In this document: positions 8,386-15,291 of the stretch, piece after piece | Numbering within the stretch: position 1 is the first letter of the stretch | How the letters are laid out: each line of letters begins with the position of its first letter | Made by a program: the position numbers and the translations under genes | The notes under the pieces: generated by a model | What the model was told of the DNA's origin: nothing | The model's input: the letters and a program-made list of their open reading frames with translations, nothing else | The model's database searches: none | DNA from: Nitrospira sp. | Lineage (GTDB): Bacteria; Nitrospirota; Nitrospiria; Nitrospirales; Nitrospiraceae | Length of the DNA stretch: 64,000 nucleotides | Direction: 5' to 3' | Assembly (NCBI GenBank): GCA_024998595.1 | Contig: JACOEK010000001.1 | Location: forward strand, 124,001 to 188,000

Positions 8386-9297
8386 CTAGCTGTGTCCCTG
8401 ATTTCTATGGATCGTTATGTTCAGGGCCTTTCGACAGATTCTATGGAGAAGGCCAAGTGGAAAAAATCGAAGCAATGTCCAAAAATATTGCAGCGCGAGG
8501 CCTATCTCTCCACGACTGGCGGATAGGGCTAGTTGGTTAAGCGAAAGCTGTCCCCAGAAATCCTGAGCTGCGCGTCTGCTGCGGACGTAGTCCTCCGTGT
8601 ACTGCGGGTGTGTCAGGATATACGGCCGCTGGTATCGATAGGCGGTCATTGCTGACTTCAACATGAGTGCCCGGTTCTTCGTGGTCTGATTGCTGTGGTA
8701 ACGATGTTCTGCCACCAGTTCATGGTGACAATGGACGACAGATCGTCGCGCCAGCCGCAGGAATAACTCGAAATCATCGCACCCATTGATGGCCGGGTCC
8801 GTACAGAAATTTCCAGACTCAGCGAGGATGCTCCGTTTGAACATGGCCGTGATCACGTGAGCGATGCTCGGAAACCGCAGAGCCATTCCATAGAAATCAT
8901 CGGGATCACAGATATGGGAAATGATTCCCTCCTGCTCACCGAACTCCCGAAATAGCCCACAGACTGCAGCCGCATGGGGAGTCTGCTGAAATGCTTTCAG
9001 GCTCGTCTCTAGATGCTTCGGAAGGAGGCGATCGTCTCCATCCAAAAACACGATGTACGTTCCCTTCGTTTCCTGTATCCCTCTATTACGGGTGACCGCG
9101 ACGAGGCCTTGATTACCTTGATGGATGTAACGCACATCAGCATATCGACCTACGATTTGGCCGGTCTGATCCGTGGAGCCGTCGTCCACCACAAGAATCT
9201 CGCGAGCGGGCACGGTCTGAGACAGGGCACTATTTATCGCTTCGCCGATAAATGGCGCTTGATTATAACAGGTGATGACGATGCTGGTGGATTCCAC
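8386..9297 (-). CDS. Family 2 glycosyltransferase
   Basis: A GT-A fold glycosyltransferase. From the GTG at 9297 it reads MESTSIVITCYNQAPFIGEA, then the nucleotide-sugar block VVDDGSTD and the metal-binding FLDGDDR (a DxD variant). This is followed by a conserved INGCDDFELFLRLA acceptor-side motif. It would add a sugar from a nucleotide donor to a glycan or lipid, probably for surface polysaccharide. A TTG at 9363 would extend it by 22 residues that do not resemble the family. It stands alone rather than in a polysaccharide cluster, which fits acquisition with the island. Confidence 0.85.
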   Translation of the reverse strand: MESTSIVITCYNQAPFIGEAINSALSQTVPAREILVVDDGSTDQTGQIVGRYADVRYIHQGNQGLVAVTRNRGIQETKGTYIVFLDGDDRLLPKHLETSLKAFQQTPHAAAVCGLFREFGEQEGIISHICDPDDFYGMALRFPSIAHVITAMFKRSILAESGNFCTDPAINGCDDFELFLRLARRSVVHCHHELVAEHRYHSNQTTKNRALMLKSAMTAYRYQRPYILTHPQYTEDYVRSRRAAQDFWGQLSLNQLALSASRGEIGLALQYFWTLLRFFPLGLLHRICRKALNITIHRNQGHS

Positions 9298-9454
9298 TCT
9301 GCTCGTCCCACGCCTCGCTGTTGAAACAGGCCAGGACAGTTTTTGAAACGCTCGGTGTATCAACTGGTTTCCCCGTTTTTACCGTAAAAACAGATGCTTG
9401 CGTGCATTCTATTGATTCGATGGATTCGAGGGGGATAGGTGGGATTTGAAAATT

Positions 9455-9475
9455 TTTAGCACAAATTTAGCACAG
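9455..9475 (+). repeat. 21-bp direct repeat, left copy
   Basis: A 21-base sequence identical to 15040-15060. It is itself made of two near-identical units (TTTAGCACAAA then TTTAGCACAG). Read in the plus frame it encodes FSTNLAQ, exactly as the integrase C-terminus does at the right copy. It may be an attachment-site repeat or the relic of a second integrase 3' end. Confidence 0.7.
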
Positions 9476-9564
9476 GTAGCCACGCCATTTCGTTTTCCAC
9501 ACAAGTACACGCTTGCGTTGTTCTGGCACTTACTCAATCAGCGCAGAGATCCACCTCGTCCGCC

Positions 9565-10671
9565 TTATTCTAGAGGTGCCGTGAGGCTATAACTTGTGTT
9601 CTTACTGCCCCCCTCATTACGGATCAGCACCCCTTGATCAATCAGCTCCTTGATATCACGTTGAGCAGTTGGCATAGAACATTTTGCGAGAGCCGCCCAT
9701 TTTCTCGCCGTCAGCTTCCCGTCAAACCCGTCGAGCAATCGATTCAGCACTTTCCGCTGGCGTTCATTCAGAGTGCGACCGGTGTGGCGTTGCCAGAACG
9801 CGGCCTTACGCAACACATCCGCGCATCCCGCCTCGGCTGCATCGATCGCATTGGACACGCATTCGATAAACCAGAGCATCCGCTGCGTGATGTCGAGGTC
9901 GCCTTTCTGAGTCACTTCGAGCGAGGCGTAATACTCGGGGCGCTCGCGGTGAATCTGGCCTGCCAGACTATAGAATCGCTGTGGTGACTGTTCGGAGCGT
10001 GCAAGGCTCCGCTCCGCGAGTGCGCGCGCAATCCTACCGTTCCCATCGGCGAACGGATGGATGGTGACAAACCACAGGTGTGCGATCGTCGCATGGAGGA
10101 TGCCGTCGATGGTGAGGGGAGCATTCAGCCATGAGATCAACGCCTCCATCTCGGCATCGACGCGTTCAGCCGGAGGCGCTTGAAAGTGAACCTTCTCACG
10201 TCCGACCGGACCTGAGAGCACTTGCATCGGGCCATCGGCATCATCCCGCCACCCGCCGGTCTTTACCTTGCGTAAACCTGAATACCCGGTCGGGAACAGC
10301 GAGGCCTGCCACCCGTACAGTCTCTCGCGGGTGAGCGGGGTATCCAGTTGGCCCGTAGCATCGAGCATCATGGCAACCATGCCCTCAATGCGTCGGTCCT
10401 CAGGACCGAGGGCGGCCCCAGGAACGCCAAGACGGCGTGCCACTGATGAGCGGACACTCGAAGGGTCCAAACGTTCGCCTTCTATTTCTGCACTTTTGAC
10501 GGCCTCTTCTGTCACAGCCAGAAGTTCAGCCTCAAGGCGTAGCTCGAAGCCCAACTGCATCATTTTGCCAAGGAGCCGACCTTGCTTAAGGTGAGCATTG
10601 CCTAGTAGGTTGAGTAGTTGCTCAGCATTCCAGCGGAAGTGCGGCCAATCAGATAGTTCCCAGATATACAC
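9565..10671 (-). CDS. Fic family protein (class II, with DUF4172-type N-terminus and C-terminal winged helix)
   Basis: A 368-residue Fic-domain protein. Family enzymes usually transfer AMP from ATP to a hydroxyl of a target protein. The active-site motif HPFADGNGRIAR is at 205-216. An N-terminal helix carries SAEIEG (60-65), fitting the (S/T)xxxE(G/N) inhibitory motif, so the enzyme should be self-inhibited. The start YIWELSDWPHFRW is the typical N-terminus of this subgroup, which is why I chose the GTG at 10671. The frame extends to an ATG at 10764, but the extra 31 residues are translated operator-like repeats. Residues about 303-350 form a winged helix, suggesting DNA binding and self-regulation. 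No toxin partner is adjacent. Confidence 0.88.
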   Translation of the reverse strand: MYIWELSDWPHFRWNAEQLLNLLGNAHLKQGRLLGKMMQLGFELRLEAELLAVTEEAVKSAEIEGERLDPSSVRSSVARRLGVPGAALGPEDRRIEGMVAMMLDATGQLDTPLTRERLYGWQASLFPTGYSGLRKVKTGGWRDDADGPMQVLSGPVGREKVHFQAPPAERVDAEMEALISWLNAPLTIDGILHATIAHLWFVTIHPFADGNGRIARALAERSLARSEQSPQRFYSLAGQIHRERPEYYASLEVTQKGDLDITQRMLWFIECVSNAIDAAEAGCADVLRKAAFWQRHTGRTLNERQRKVLNRLLDGFDGKLTARKWAALAKCSMPTAQRDIKELIDQGVLIRNEGGSKNTSYSLTAPLE

Positions 10672-10768
10672 ATTCGCCTCACGGTATGATGCAAATATAC
10701 TCCTATTCGCATCAGGATGCCAGATATTCGCATCACTATTTGATTTGAATTGGCGGTCATTCACATCA
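10671..10768. promoter_or_regulatory. Operator-like array upstream of fic
   Basis: In the minus direction, near-copies of TGATGCGAATA lie just before the Fic start: exact copies at 10725-10735 and 10704-10714, spaced 21 bp (two helical turns). Variants are at 10758-10768 (TGATGTGAATG) and 10671-10681 (TGAGGCGAATG), and one inverted copy is at 10687-10697 (TGATGCAAATA). The arrangement suggests a multi-site operator, perhaps bound by the Fic protein's own winged helix. Confidence 0.5.
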
Positions 10769-10922
10769 TCAGGGGATCATGAAGGGGAATAGTGGAACCT
10801 GCAAGTCGGTGGCTGCTGATAGATGCAGATCAAATAGTAAGTCTTGAGAGTGGATACAAAGCAATTTATTAGCGGTTTAATTTCGAGAAGGCTCCCCAGT
10901 TTTTCTGTCGTGCGTTTAGCAG

Positions 10923-11283
10923 TTAACAGCGCTTTACGGAGGTGTAGGTGACATCTGATCGGCCGGTGGCGTTGTGCTTCAGCCGTCTCCCAATCTCATC
11001 GTATTCCACCGTGCCGGTATTTGTCGTCTCGGCGACGCGCGGATGATGCCCGCTGGACACCATGTCATACAACCACGTGATGTTGCCGCCGATCGTATCG
11101 TTCACACTCGTCAAACGGCCGGTCGCATCCTAGCCGAACGTGGTGGAGCTCCCGGCGTAGGTGGCTGAGGTGCGGCAATTCAAGGCATCGTAGCCAAATG
11201 TACTCACCTGGCTCTTCCGTTCGGTGAACTGACTGGGCCGTTCGATCACGCTCCAACCTTGCACGGTCCTTTTGGAAGTTGGT
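10923..11283 (-). pseudogene. RHS/YD-repeat protein fragment with in-frame stop
   Basis: Minus-strand reading shows YD repeats (TFGYDALNCRTSATYAGSS, then D-A-T-G-R-L-T-S-V-N-D, later VEYDEIGRRL), the signature of RHS polymorphic toxin shells. An in-frame TAG at 11132-11130 falls where FGYD is expected (FG-stop-D), so a TAC or TAT codon has mutated. There is no start codon at the upstream end, and the fragment ends with VKRC and a stop at 10923, far short of a normal RHS protein of over 1000 residues. It abuts the putative immunity gene with no spacer, the layout of a displaced RHS tip module. Confidence 0.75.
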
Positions 11284-11850
11284 TCAGCTACGCCGCTCAT
11301 TGGAAATCCAGTCTGTCCCTATTTCTTGATCAAATTTCTGCTTTAGAAATCCTTCAAGCTCACTTTGGAAGGATGGATCAGTGGGGTTGCGGCCCTGACT
11401 TACTCCCTGCCAAAAATAGATGAAGGTGGCCATCTCTTTTTCAGAACGAGCTGTTTGTGTCACATACAAAAAAAAGTCACGAATATTGAATCCATCCTCT
11501 AGCATATCTGTGTACCAATATCGCCACACATGACGCACACGGTTGTCTGAACTGATACTAAAGCATCTTGTAAAAGGACTACGCCCGTACCGCTTGACCT
11601 GACTCGTCCCATTGCTCAAATCAAATATCTCCCCTCCTGCATACAGTATGAGTCGCTGATCTAGTGTATACAGCGCAAAGAACGCTTGCTTCCGTGGAAA
11701 TAAACCAACCATTTTTGTCACGCCAAACCCTCGCGTACCGCGTTGTCCTTCAGCAAAGGTGGCACACTGTCTGAACTGTGCGCCCCCAGTGAGCAGCTCG
11801 AGTTCGTACTGTCCAAACTTGCTTGCGAAATCGCGAAGAAGGATTGTCAT
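11284..11850 (-). CDS. Candidate RHS-associated immunity protein
   Basis: A 188-residue intact soluble protein with no recognised domain. It is rich in aromatic residues, for example HVWRYWYTDM and ATFIYFWQG, and has no signal peptide. Its position is informative. It starts 12 bases after the stop of a decayed RHS C-terminal toxin tip (11863-12172) and is followed at once by another RHS core fragment. That order, toxin tip then immunity gene then displaced RHS tip, is typical of RHS loci, and immunity genes are often kept after the toxin decays. The role as a cytoplasmic neutraliser of a lost toxin is an inference from context, not sequence family. The base composition is lower in GC than the backbone. 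Confidence 0.6.
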   Translation of the reverse strand: MTILLRDFASKFGQYELELLTGGAQFRQCATFAEGQRGTRGFGVTKMVGLFPRKQAFFALYTLDQRLILYAGGEIFDLSNGTSQVKRYGRSPFTRCFSISSDNRVRHVWRYWYTDMLEDGFNIRDFFLYVTQTARSEKEMATFIYFWQGVSQGRNPTDPSFQSELEGFLKQKFDQEIGTDWISNERRS

Positions 11851-11862
11851 AGCCGTATGAAA

Positions 11863-12172
11863 CTATTTACAGCCACATTTCGGTGAGTTTAATAGCGCTC
11901 CCCCAGCAACACCAGCACCTACCAAATTGAATCCCCGATCTGTACGACCCGTACGTCGGCATTCTAGTATTTGGGAAGGGCCCTCCTCGGAAGATACGCT
12001 TCAGCATGTTTCTGGCGCCAGATGCTTGAGCTACTGAAACGCGAGGGATAAGAGAGATCCCCTTCGCTTAACCAGCGTAAGCAAGCCGACTACCCCCAGC
12101 AGCCAAAGCCGTGTCGTAGCCATAAGAATAAGCATCAGAGCATGGATTGACTGTATTAGTCGTCGGCGTCAT
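11863..12172 (-). pseudogene. Decayed RHS toxin C-terminal tip
   Basis: Minus-strand pieces read as one broken coding region. From ATG 12172 it begins with M-T-P-T-T-N-T-V-N-P, continues SDAYSYGYDTALAAGG and SRLAYAG, and then reaches a stop. The same frame resumes with AKGISLIPRVS and ARNMLKRIFRGGPFPNTRMPTYG. A frameshift leads to DRGFNLVGAGVAGGALLNSP and the ending KCGCK with a stop at 11863. The Gly/Ala-rich repeats and Cys-containing end resemble RHS C-terminal regions. At least one nonsense mutation and one frameshift make it inactive. Confidence 0.5.
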
Positions 12173-12327
12173 GGGCTCACTTCCCTCCGATCGTATCCCA
12201 GAACGCCGGGAATGCCTTCCAAACTTTTTTTTCGCGCACCAGCCAAAAACGGGCCCATTTCTGTTTGGTCGATATTCCGGCTCTGAACGATGCTCACAAT
12301 TGCCGCCACCAGCGCAGTAAAGCGCAC
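12169..12327 (-). CDS. Possible small ORF upstream of the RHS remnant
   Basis: An open minus-strand frame reads (from GTG 12327) MRFTALVAAIVSIVQSRN, then IDQTEMGPFLAGARKKSLEG and GVLGYDRREVSP, 52 residues. Its TGA overlaps the ATG at 12172 (ATGA). The frame is open to 12447 without a better start. The hydrophobic then basic pattern looks coding, but there is no good ribosome site and no family. It may be part of the RHS relic. Confidence 0.3.
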   Translation of the reverse strand: MRFTALVAAIVSIVQSRNIDQTEMGPFLAGARKKSLEGIPGVLGYDRREVSP

Positions 12328-12408
12328 ATACGCATCTTTATGCCTACTTTCCTTCGTGTGTGATCTGCCTGAAAATCTGTCCTCTCCTGTCCCCTCGTGA
12401 CCCCTAGT

Positions 12409-12424
12409 GGCCCCTTCCGGGGCC
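12409..12424 (+). terminator. GC-rich hairpin, possible weak terminator
   Basis: GGCCCC (12409-12414), loop TTCC and GGGGCC (12419-12424) form a 6-bp stem followed by TTTGCTT. The T-tract is short, so termination is uncertain. It sits between the RHS remnant and the replication gene and may insulate them. Confidence 0.35.
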
Positions 12425-12552
12425 TTTGCTTCGGTCCGGTGATTCGCCTACGGTGCGACGAACGGGAACAGCGCTCAATAGGAGAGAACGATGTCCGATT
12501 CGGAGCGCGTCACAGAGCAACACCGTCATCCGTCGCCGGGAGACAACGCCGG

Positions 12553-12629
12553 TCCGCGCCGCATGCCGGCAGGCTGGGGCGCGGAGCGGAATGGCCCCCG
12601 TCTTGGTAACACGGGGGCAACACGGGGGC
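12553..12629 (+). other. Hairpin and tandem repeat upstream of rep, candidate element origin
   Basis: TCCGCGCC (12553-12560) pairs with GGCGCGGA (12578-12585) around a loop that holds the palindrome TGCCGGCA. Downstream, AACACGGGGGC is repeated exactly in tandem (12608-12618 and 12619-12629). Structure plus iteron-like repeats directly before a Rep_trans-type initiator gene suggests an origin or initiator-binding site. A 68-codon plus frame (12491-12697) crosses this stretch but has no family features. Confidence 0.35.
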
Positions 12630-12668
12630 GCTACCCACAGCGCTCCGTACAGGAGTTCGATAGCTTCC

Positions 12669-13676
12669 ATGGATTCCAGCTTCACCCTCACGATTGATTG
12701 GCTGGCGTTTACGGTCTTAGCCAGCAACCCCCAAGAAACCATGAAGGTCCTTGGTGGAGACTGGAGTAAGGCCAAAGGCGGGTTCCGAGGCTATCCCCTG
12801 TCCTGGATGAGAGCAGACGGCCTGCGCGGGGTCGGCAAACTGGGCACCAATGCTCCTCGTCGCCCGAATGAAATCCTTGTGGATCTCTCGGGCGGCCTGG
12901 CGTCCGCCCTGACACTGGATCAGATCCGCACCCTGCTCAAGTGGGTGCATAAGCAGCAAGGGCATGTCACACGTATCGACTGTGCCTTGGATGATCGAGC
13001 CGGAACGGTGCCGGTGGCAACAATCCGAGAAGCCGTCTCGGCAGGCCAATGTGTGACTCGTGCGGCTCAGGTCCGGCATATCGTCTCCAACCTCACGCAC
13101 GGGACCGGAGCCACGACCGGCGAGACGATGTACTTTGGGAGCCCTCAGAGTCAGACCTTGCTGCGAATTTACGACAAGCGGCTCGAACTCCAGAGCAAGG
13201 GCCAGGAGAACTGGCAGGAGTACGGGGTACGTTGGGAGTTGGAACTGAAGAAGGATCGCGCCGAACAATGTGCGAGAGCCCTAGCCTCATTAGACGAAGC
13301 CGATTGGAAGGAATTGGTGATTGGCTTACTTCGCTCCTACGTGGACTTCAGAGCCATCACCAAAGACACCGAAGACGAAGACCGATACCGGGCTCCCGTG
13401 CTGGAGTGGTACGCCCTCCTGACGGAGGGATTTCAAAAGGGGCGATTGGCCCAGGAGCAGCAGGTGCAGACCCTGCAGAACGTAAAACGATGGGTGAGTG
13501 ACACCCTGACGCCGATGTTGGCGGTCATTTGTGCCACCCCTGGAGGGGAAGAATGGCTACTGAACGAAATTGTCAGGGGCATTGCTCGGTGGAACGACCG
13601 ACACCGCAATTTGCTTAAGCAACCACCCACTCGGTTTCACCGGTCTGCCGGCGGTCACGCGGGCAGCCCATGTTAG
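12669..13676 (+). CDS. Replication initiation protein (Rep_trans / phage RstA-like)
   Basis: A 335-residue initiator of the replication initiation factor family found in plasmids, integrative elements and filamentous phages. It would nick or open an origin to start rolling-circle replication. Support comes from FTLTIDWLAFTV at the start, HVTRIDCALDDRAG in the middle, then LLRIYDKRLELQSKGQ and VRWELELKKDRAEQ, the conserved (Y-D-K...E...R-x-E) core. I chose the ATG at 12669 because the upstream in-frame extension to 12426 is Arg-rich and unlike the family. It is followed by excisionase and integrase genes in the same direction, so the three form the mobility module. Confidence 0.75.
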   Translation: MDSSFTLTIDWLAFTVLASNPQETMKVLGGDWSKAKGGFRGYPLSWMRADGLRGVGKLGTNAPRRPNEILVDLSGGLASALTLDQIRTLLKWVHKQQGHVTRIDCALDDRAGTVPVATIREAVSAGQCVTRAAQVRHIVSNLTHGTGATTGETMYFGSPQSQTLLRIYDKRLELQSKGQENWQEYGVRWELELKKDRAEQCARALASLDEADWKELVIGLLRSYVDFRAITKDTEDEDRYRAPVLEWYALLTEGFQKGRLAQEQQVQTLQNVKRWVSDTLTPMLAVICATPGGEEWLLNEIVRGIARWNDRHRNLLKQPPTRFHRSAGGHAGSPC

Positions 13677-13718
13677 GGGGACTGGGGGTGTCGGCAGACT
13701 CCCCCGGTATAACTGCAC

Positions 13719-14030
13719 ATGATCACCGTCAAAGAGCTCTCGGCTTGGCTCAATATCAAGCCATCTACACTCTACCTCTGGGTCTCACAGAACAAAATTC
13801 CCTGCCGGCGTATTCATGGCCTCGTCCGCTTTGAACCTGAGGCGATCCAGGCCTGGTTAGACGGCTTCTCCCCTGCCTCACCCGAGAAACCGTCTAGGTC
13901 TCCCCGGCAGAACGCTGAGGACGTAGACCACCTGATTGCGGCAGCCAAACATGCCGCCTATACTTCCCGCCACGGGGAAACCATCACACCGAGCCCACGC
14001 ACGAAGGAGGAGCAGCATGGGGCTCGTTAA
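13719..14030 (+). CDS. Excisionase-type helix-turn-helix protein
   Basis: A 103-residue protein. The N-terminal half, ITVKELSAWLNIKPSTLYLW then VSQNKIPCRRIHGLVRFEPE and AIQAWL, is a MerR/excisionase-like winged helix (HTH_17 type). The C-terminal tail is Pro/Ser/Arg-rich. In small integrative elements such proteins bend DNA at the attachment site and direct excision, and may also control the integrase. It starts 42 bases after rep and its 3' end overlaps the integrase gene by 14 bases. Confidence 0.85.
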   Translation: MITVKELSAWLNIKPSTLYLWVSQNKIPCRRIHGLVRFEPEAIQAWLDGFSPASPEKPSRSPRQNAEDVDHLIAAAKHAAYTSRHGETITPSPRTKEEQHGAR

Positions 14031-15090
14031 ACGGAACAATACCTGGTGGATGTCATTTACGTTTCAAGGGCGGCAAGTGCGGCGATCGACCGAAACGTCG
14101 GACAAAAAGTTGGCCGAAGCTATTCTGAGCAAGATCCGAGTACAGATTGTCGAGGGGAAATATTTCGAAAAACCGAAAGAAGATCCCTACACCTTTTCCC
14201 AGTTAATGGACCGGTATCTGAAAGAGCATGCGAGTCGCCGCGCCCACTATCGGCGCTATGTAAACATGGTAGCAAATGTGAAGACATTCTTCGGGAATCC
14301 GAACCTTTCACAGGTTACGCCGAAAACCATCGTCGCCTTCAAAGCGAAGCGTTATGCGGATGGCGTCATGCCGGCCACCATCAACCGAGAACTGGCCATG
14401 CTGAAAAAGGCCTTTAACCTGGCCTGTCGCGAATGGGAATGGGCAAAGGACAATCCGGTCTGTCGGGTGTCGATGGAGAAGGAACAGAACTCACGGGACC
14501 GCTGGCTTACCGAACAGGAGGAAGCACGCCTGCTCATGGCTGCCGCCGCCTGGCTGCGGGAAGTCGTCACCTTCGCCCTGAATACCGGCATGCGTCGGGG
14601 TGAAATTCTTGCCCTCACATGGGCAGGGGTAGACTTCACACGACGAACCGTGACCGTCTTTACATCCAAGAACGGGGAACGACGGACGATTCCCGTCAAC
14701 CAAACCGTCCTGGAACTGCTCTCTCACAAATATGAGCAGGGCCGTGGGTTACGGGGAACTGAACACGCCGTCGTGTTCTGCAGTGAAGCGGGTACCGAGC
14801 TGGATGGCAGCAACCTCAGGCGAGGATTTACGGCAGCTCTGAAGGCGGCACAGATTGAGGACCTTCATTTCCACGATCTGCGCCATACTTTTGCTACACG
14901 GCTGGTCCAGGCCGGGGTGGACTTGTACAAAGTCCAGCGGCTGCTCGGGCACAAATCTCCGAGCATGACCCAACGGTATGCGCATCACTATCCGGAGAGT
15001 TTGCGGGATGGGGTGGAGATTCTGGACCGGGGAAAGACGTTTAGCACAAATTTAGCACAGCGACCATTTGTGTCAACGGTGGCAATCTAA
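14017..15090 (+). CDS. Tyrosine recombinase / integrase
   Basis: A 357-residue phage-type integrase. The N-terminal arm-binding region is GLVKRNNTWWMSFTFQGR, the core-binding SAM-like domain covers about 57-140, and the catalytic domain about 160-330. Catalytic residues are visible: Arg193 (TGMRRGE), His286 and Arg289 (HDLRHT), His312 (LLGHKS) and Tyr321 (TQRYAHH). I chose the ATG at 14017 because AAGGAGGAG precedes it. All key residues are intact, so it may be active. Its last codons contain one copy of the 21-bp repeat found at 9455, and a tRNA-Thr half lies 12 bases after its stop, the likely attachment site. Confidence 0.95.
   Translation: MGLVKRNNTWWMSFTFQGRQVRRSTETSDKKLAEAILSKIRVQIVEGKYFEKPKEDPYTFSQLMDRYLKEHASRRAHYRRYVNMVANVKTFFGNPNLSQVTPKTIVAFKAKRYADGVMPATINRELAMLKKAFNLACREWEWAKDNPVCRVSMEKEQNSRDRWLTEQEEARLLMAAAAWLREVVTFALNTGMRRGEILALTWAGVDFTRRTVTVFTSKNGERRTIPVNQTVLELLSHKYEQGRGLRGTEHAVVFCSEAGTELDGSNLRRGFTAALKAAQIEDLHFHDLRHTFATRLVQAGVDLYKVQRLLGHKSPSMTQRYAHHYPESLRDGVEILDRGKTFSTNLAQRPFVSTVAI
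15040..15060 (+). repeat. 21-bp direct repeat, right copy
   Basis: Identical to 9455-9475. Here it lies inside the integrase 3' end and encodes FSTNLAQ. With the left copy it brackets 5.6 kb that hold fic, the RHS relics and the rep-xis-int module. Confidence 0.7.
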
Positions 15091-15102
15091 GTGCTTGATA
15101 AA

Positions 15103-15150
15103 TGGAGCCGGCGAGTGGAATCGAACCACCGACCTGCGGTTTACGAAACC
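15103..15150 (-). pseudogene. 3' half of tRNA-Thr (anticodon CGT), attachment-site remnant
   Basis: On the minus strand the sequence contains loop TTCGTAA (anticodon CGT), the 3' anticodon strand ACCGC, the T-arm GGTGG/CCACT, acceptor strand CGCCGGC and TCCA. The 5' half of the tRNA is absent. Instead CCTCGGGTTT forms an imperfect palindrome with AAACCGCAGG around CGT, the layout of a tyrosine-recombinase core site at an anticodon loop. It lies immediately beyond the integrase stop. It is not a functional tRNA gene. Confidence 0.7.
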
Positions 15151-15291
15151 CGAGGTCCGGTCTAATCCGATCAGCGTGTACTAGATTCTCTTTGATCTTA
15201 CTCCAGAATGGGAATGCGTTCTGCCATCCTGGTAAAAACGCACTGCAAGCGTCGCGGGGAAGAGGGGCGAATTGAGTTGGAGTGTTCCCGG

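Noticed and set aside
8144-15163. Island bounded by tRNA-Gly and the tRNA-Thr half as a matching attL/attR pair
   Set aside because: The 3' end of tRNA-Gly is not repeated at the right side, and the tRNA-Thr half is not repeated near the left, so they are not a pair.
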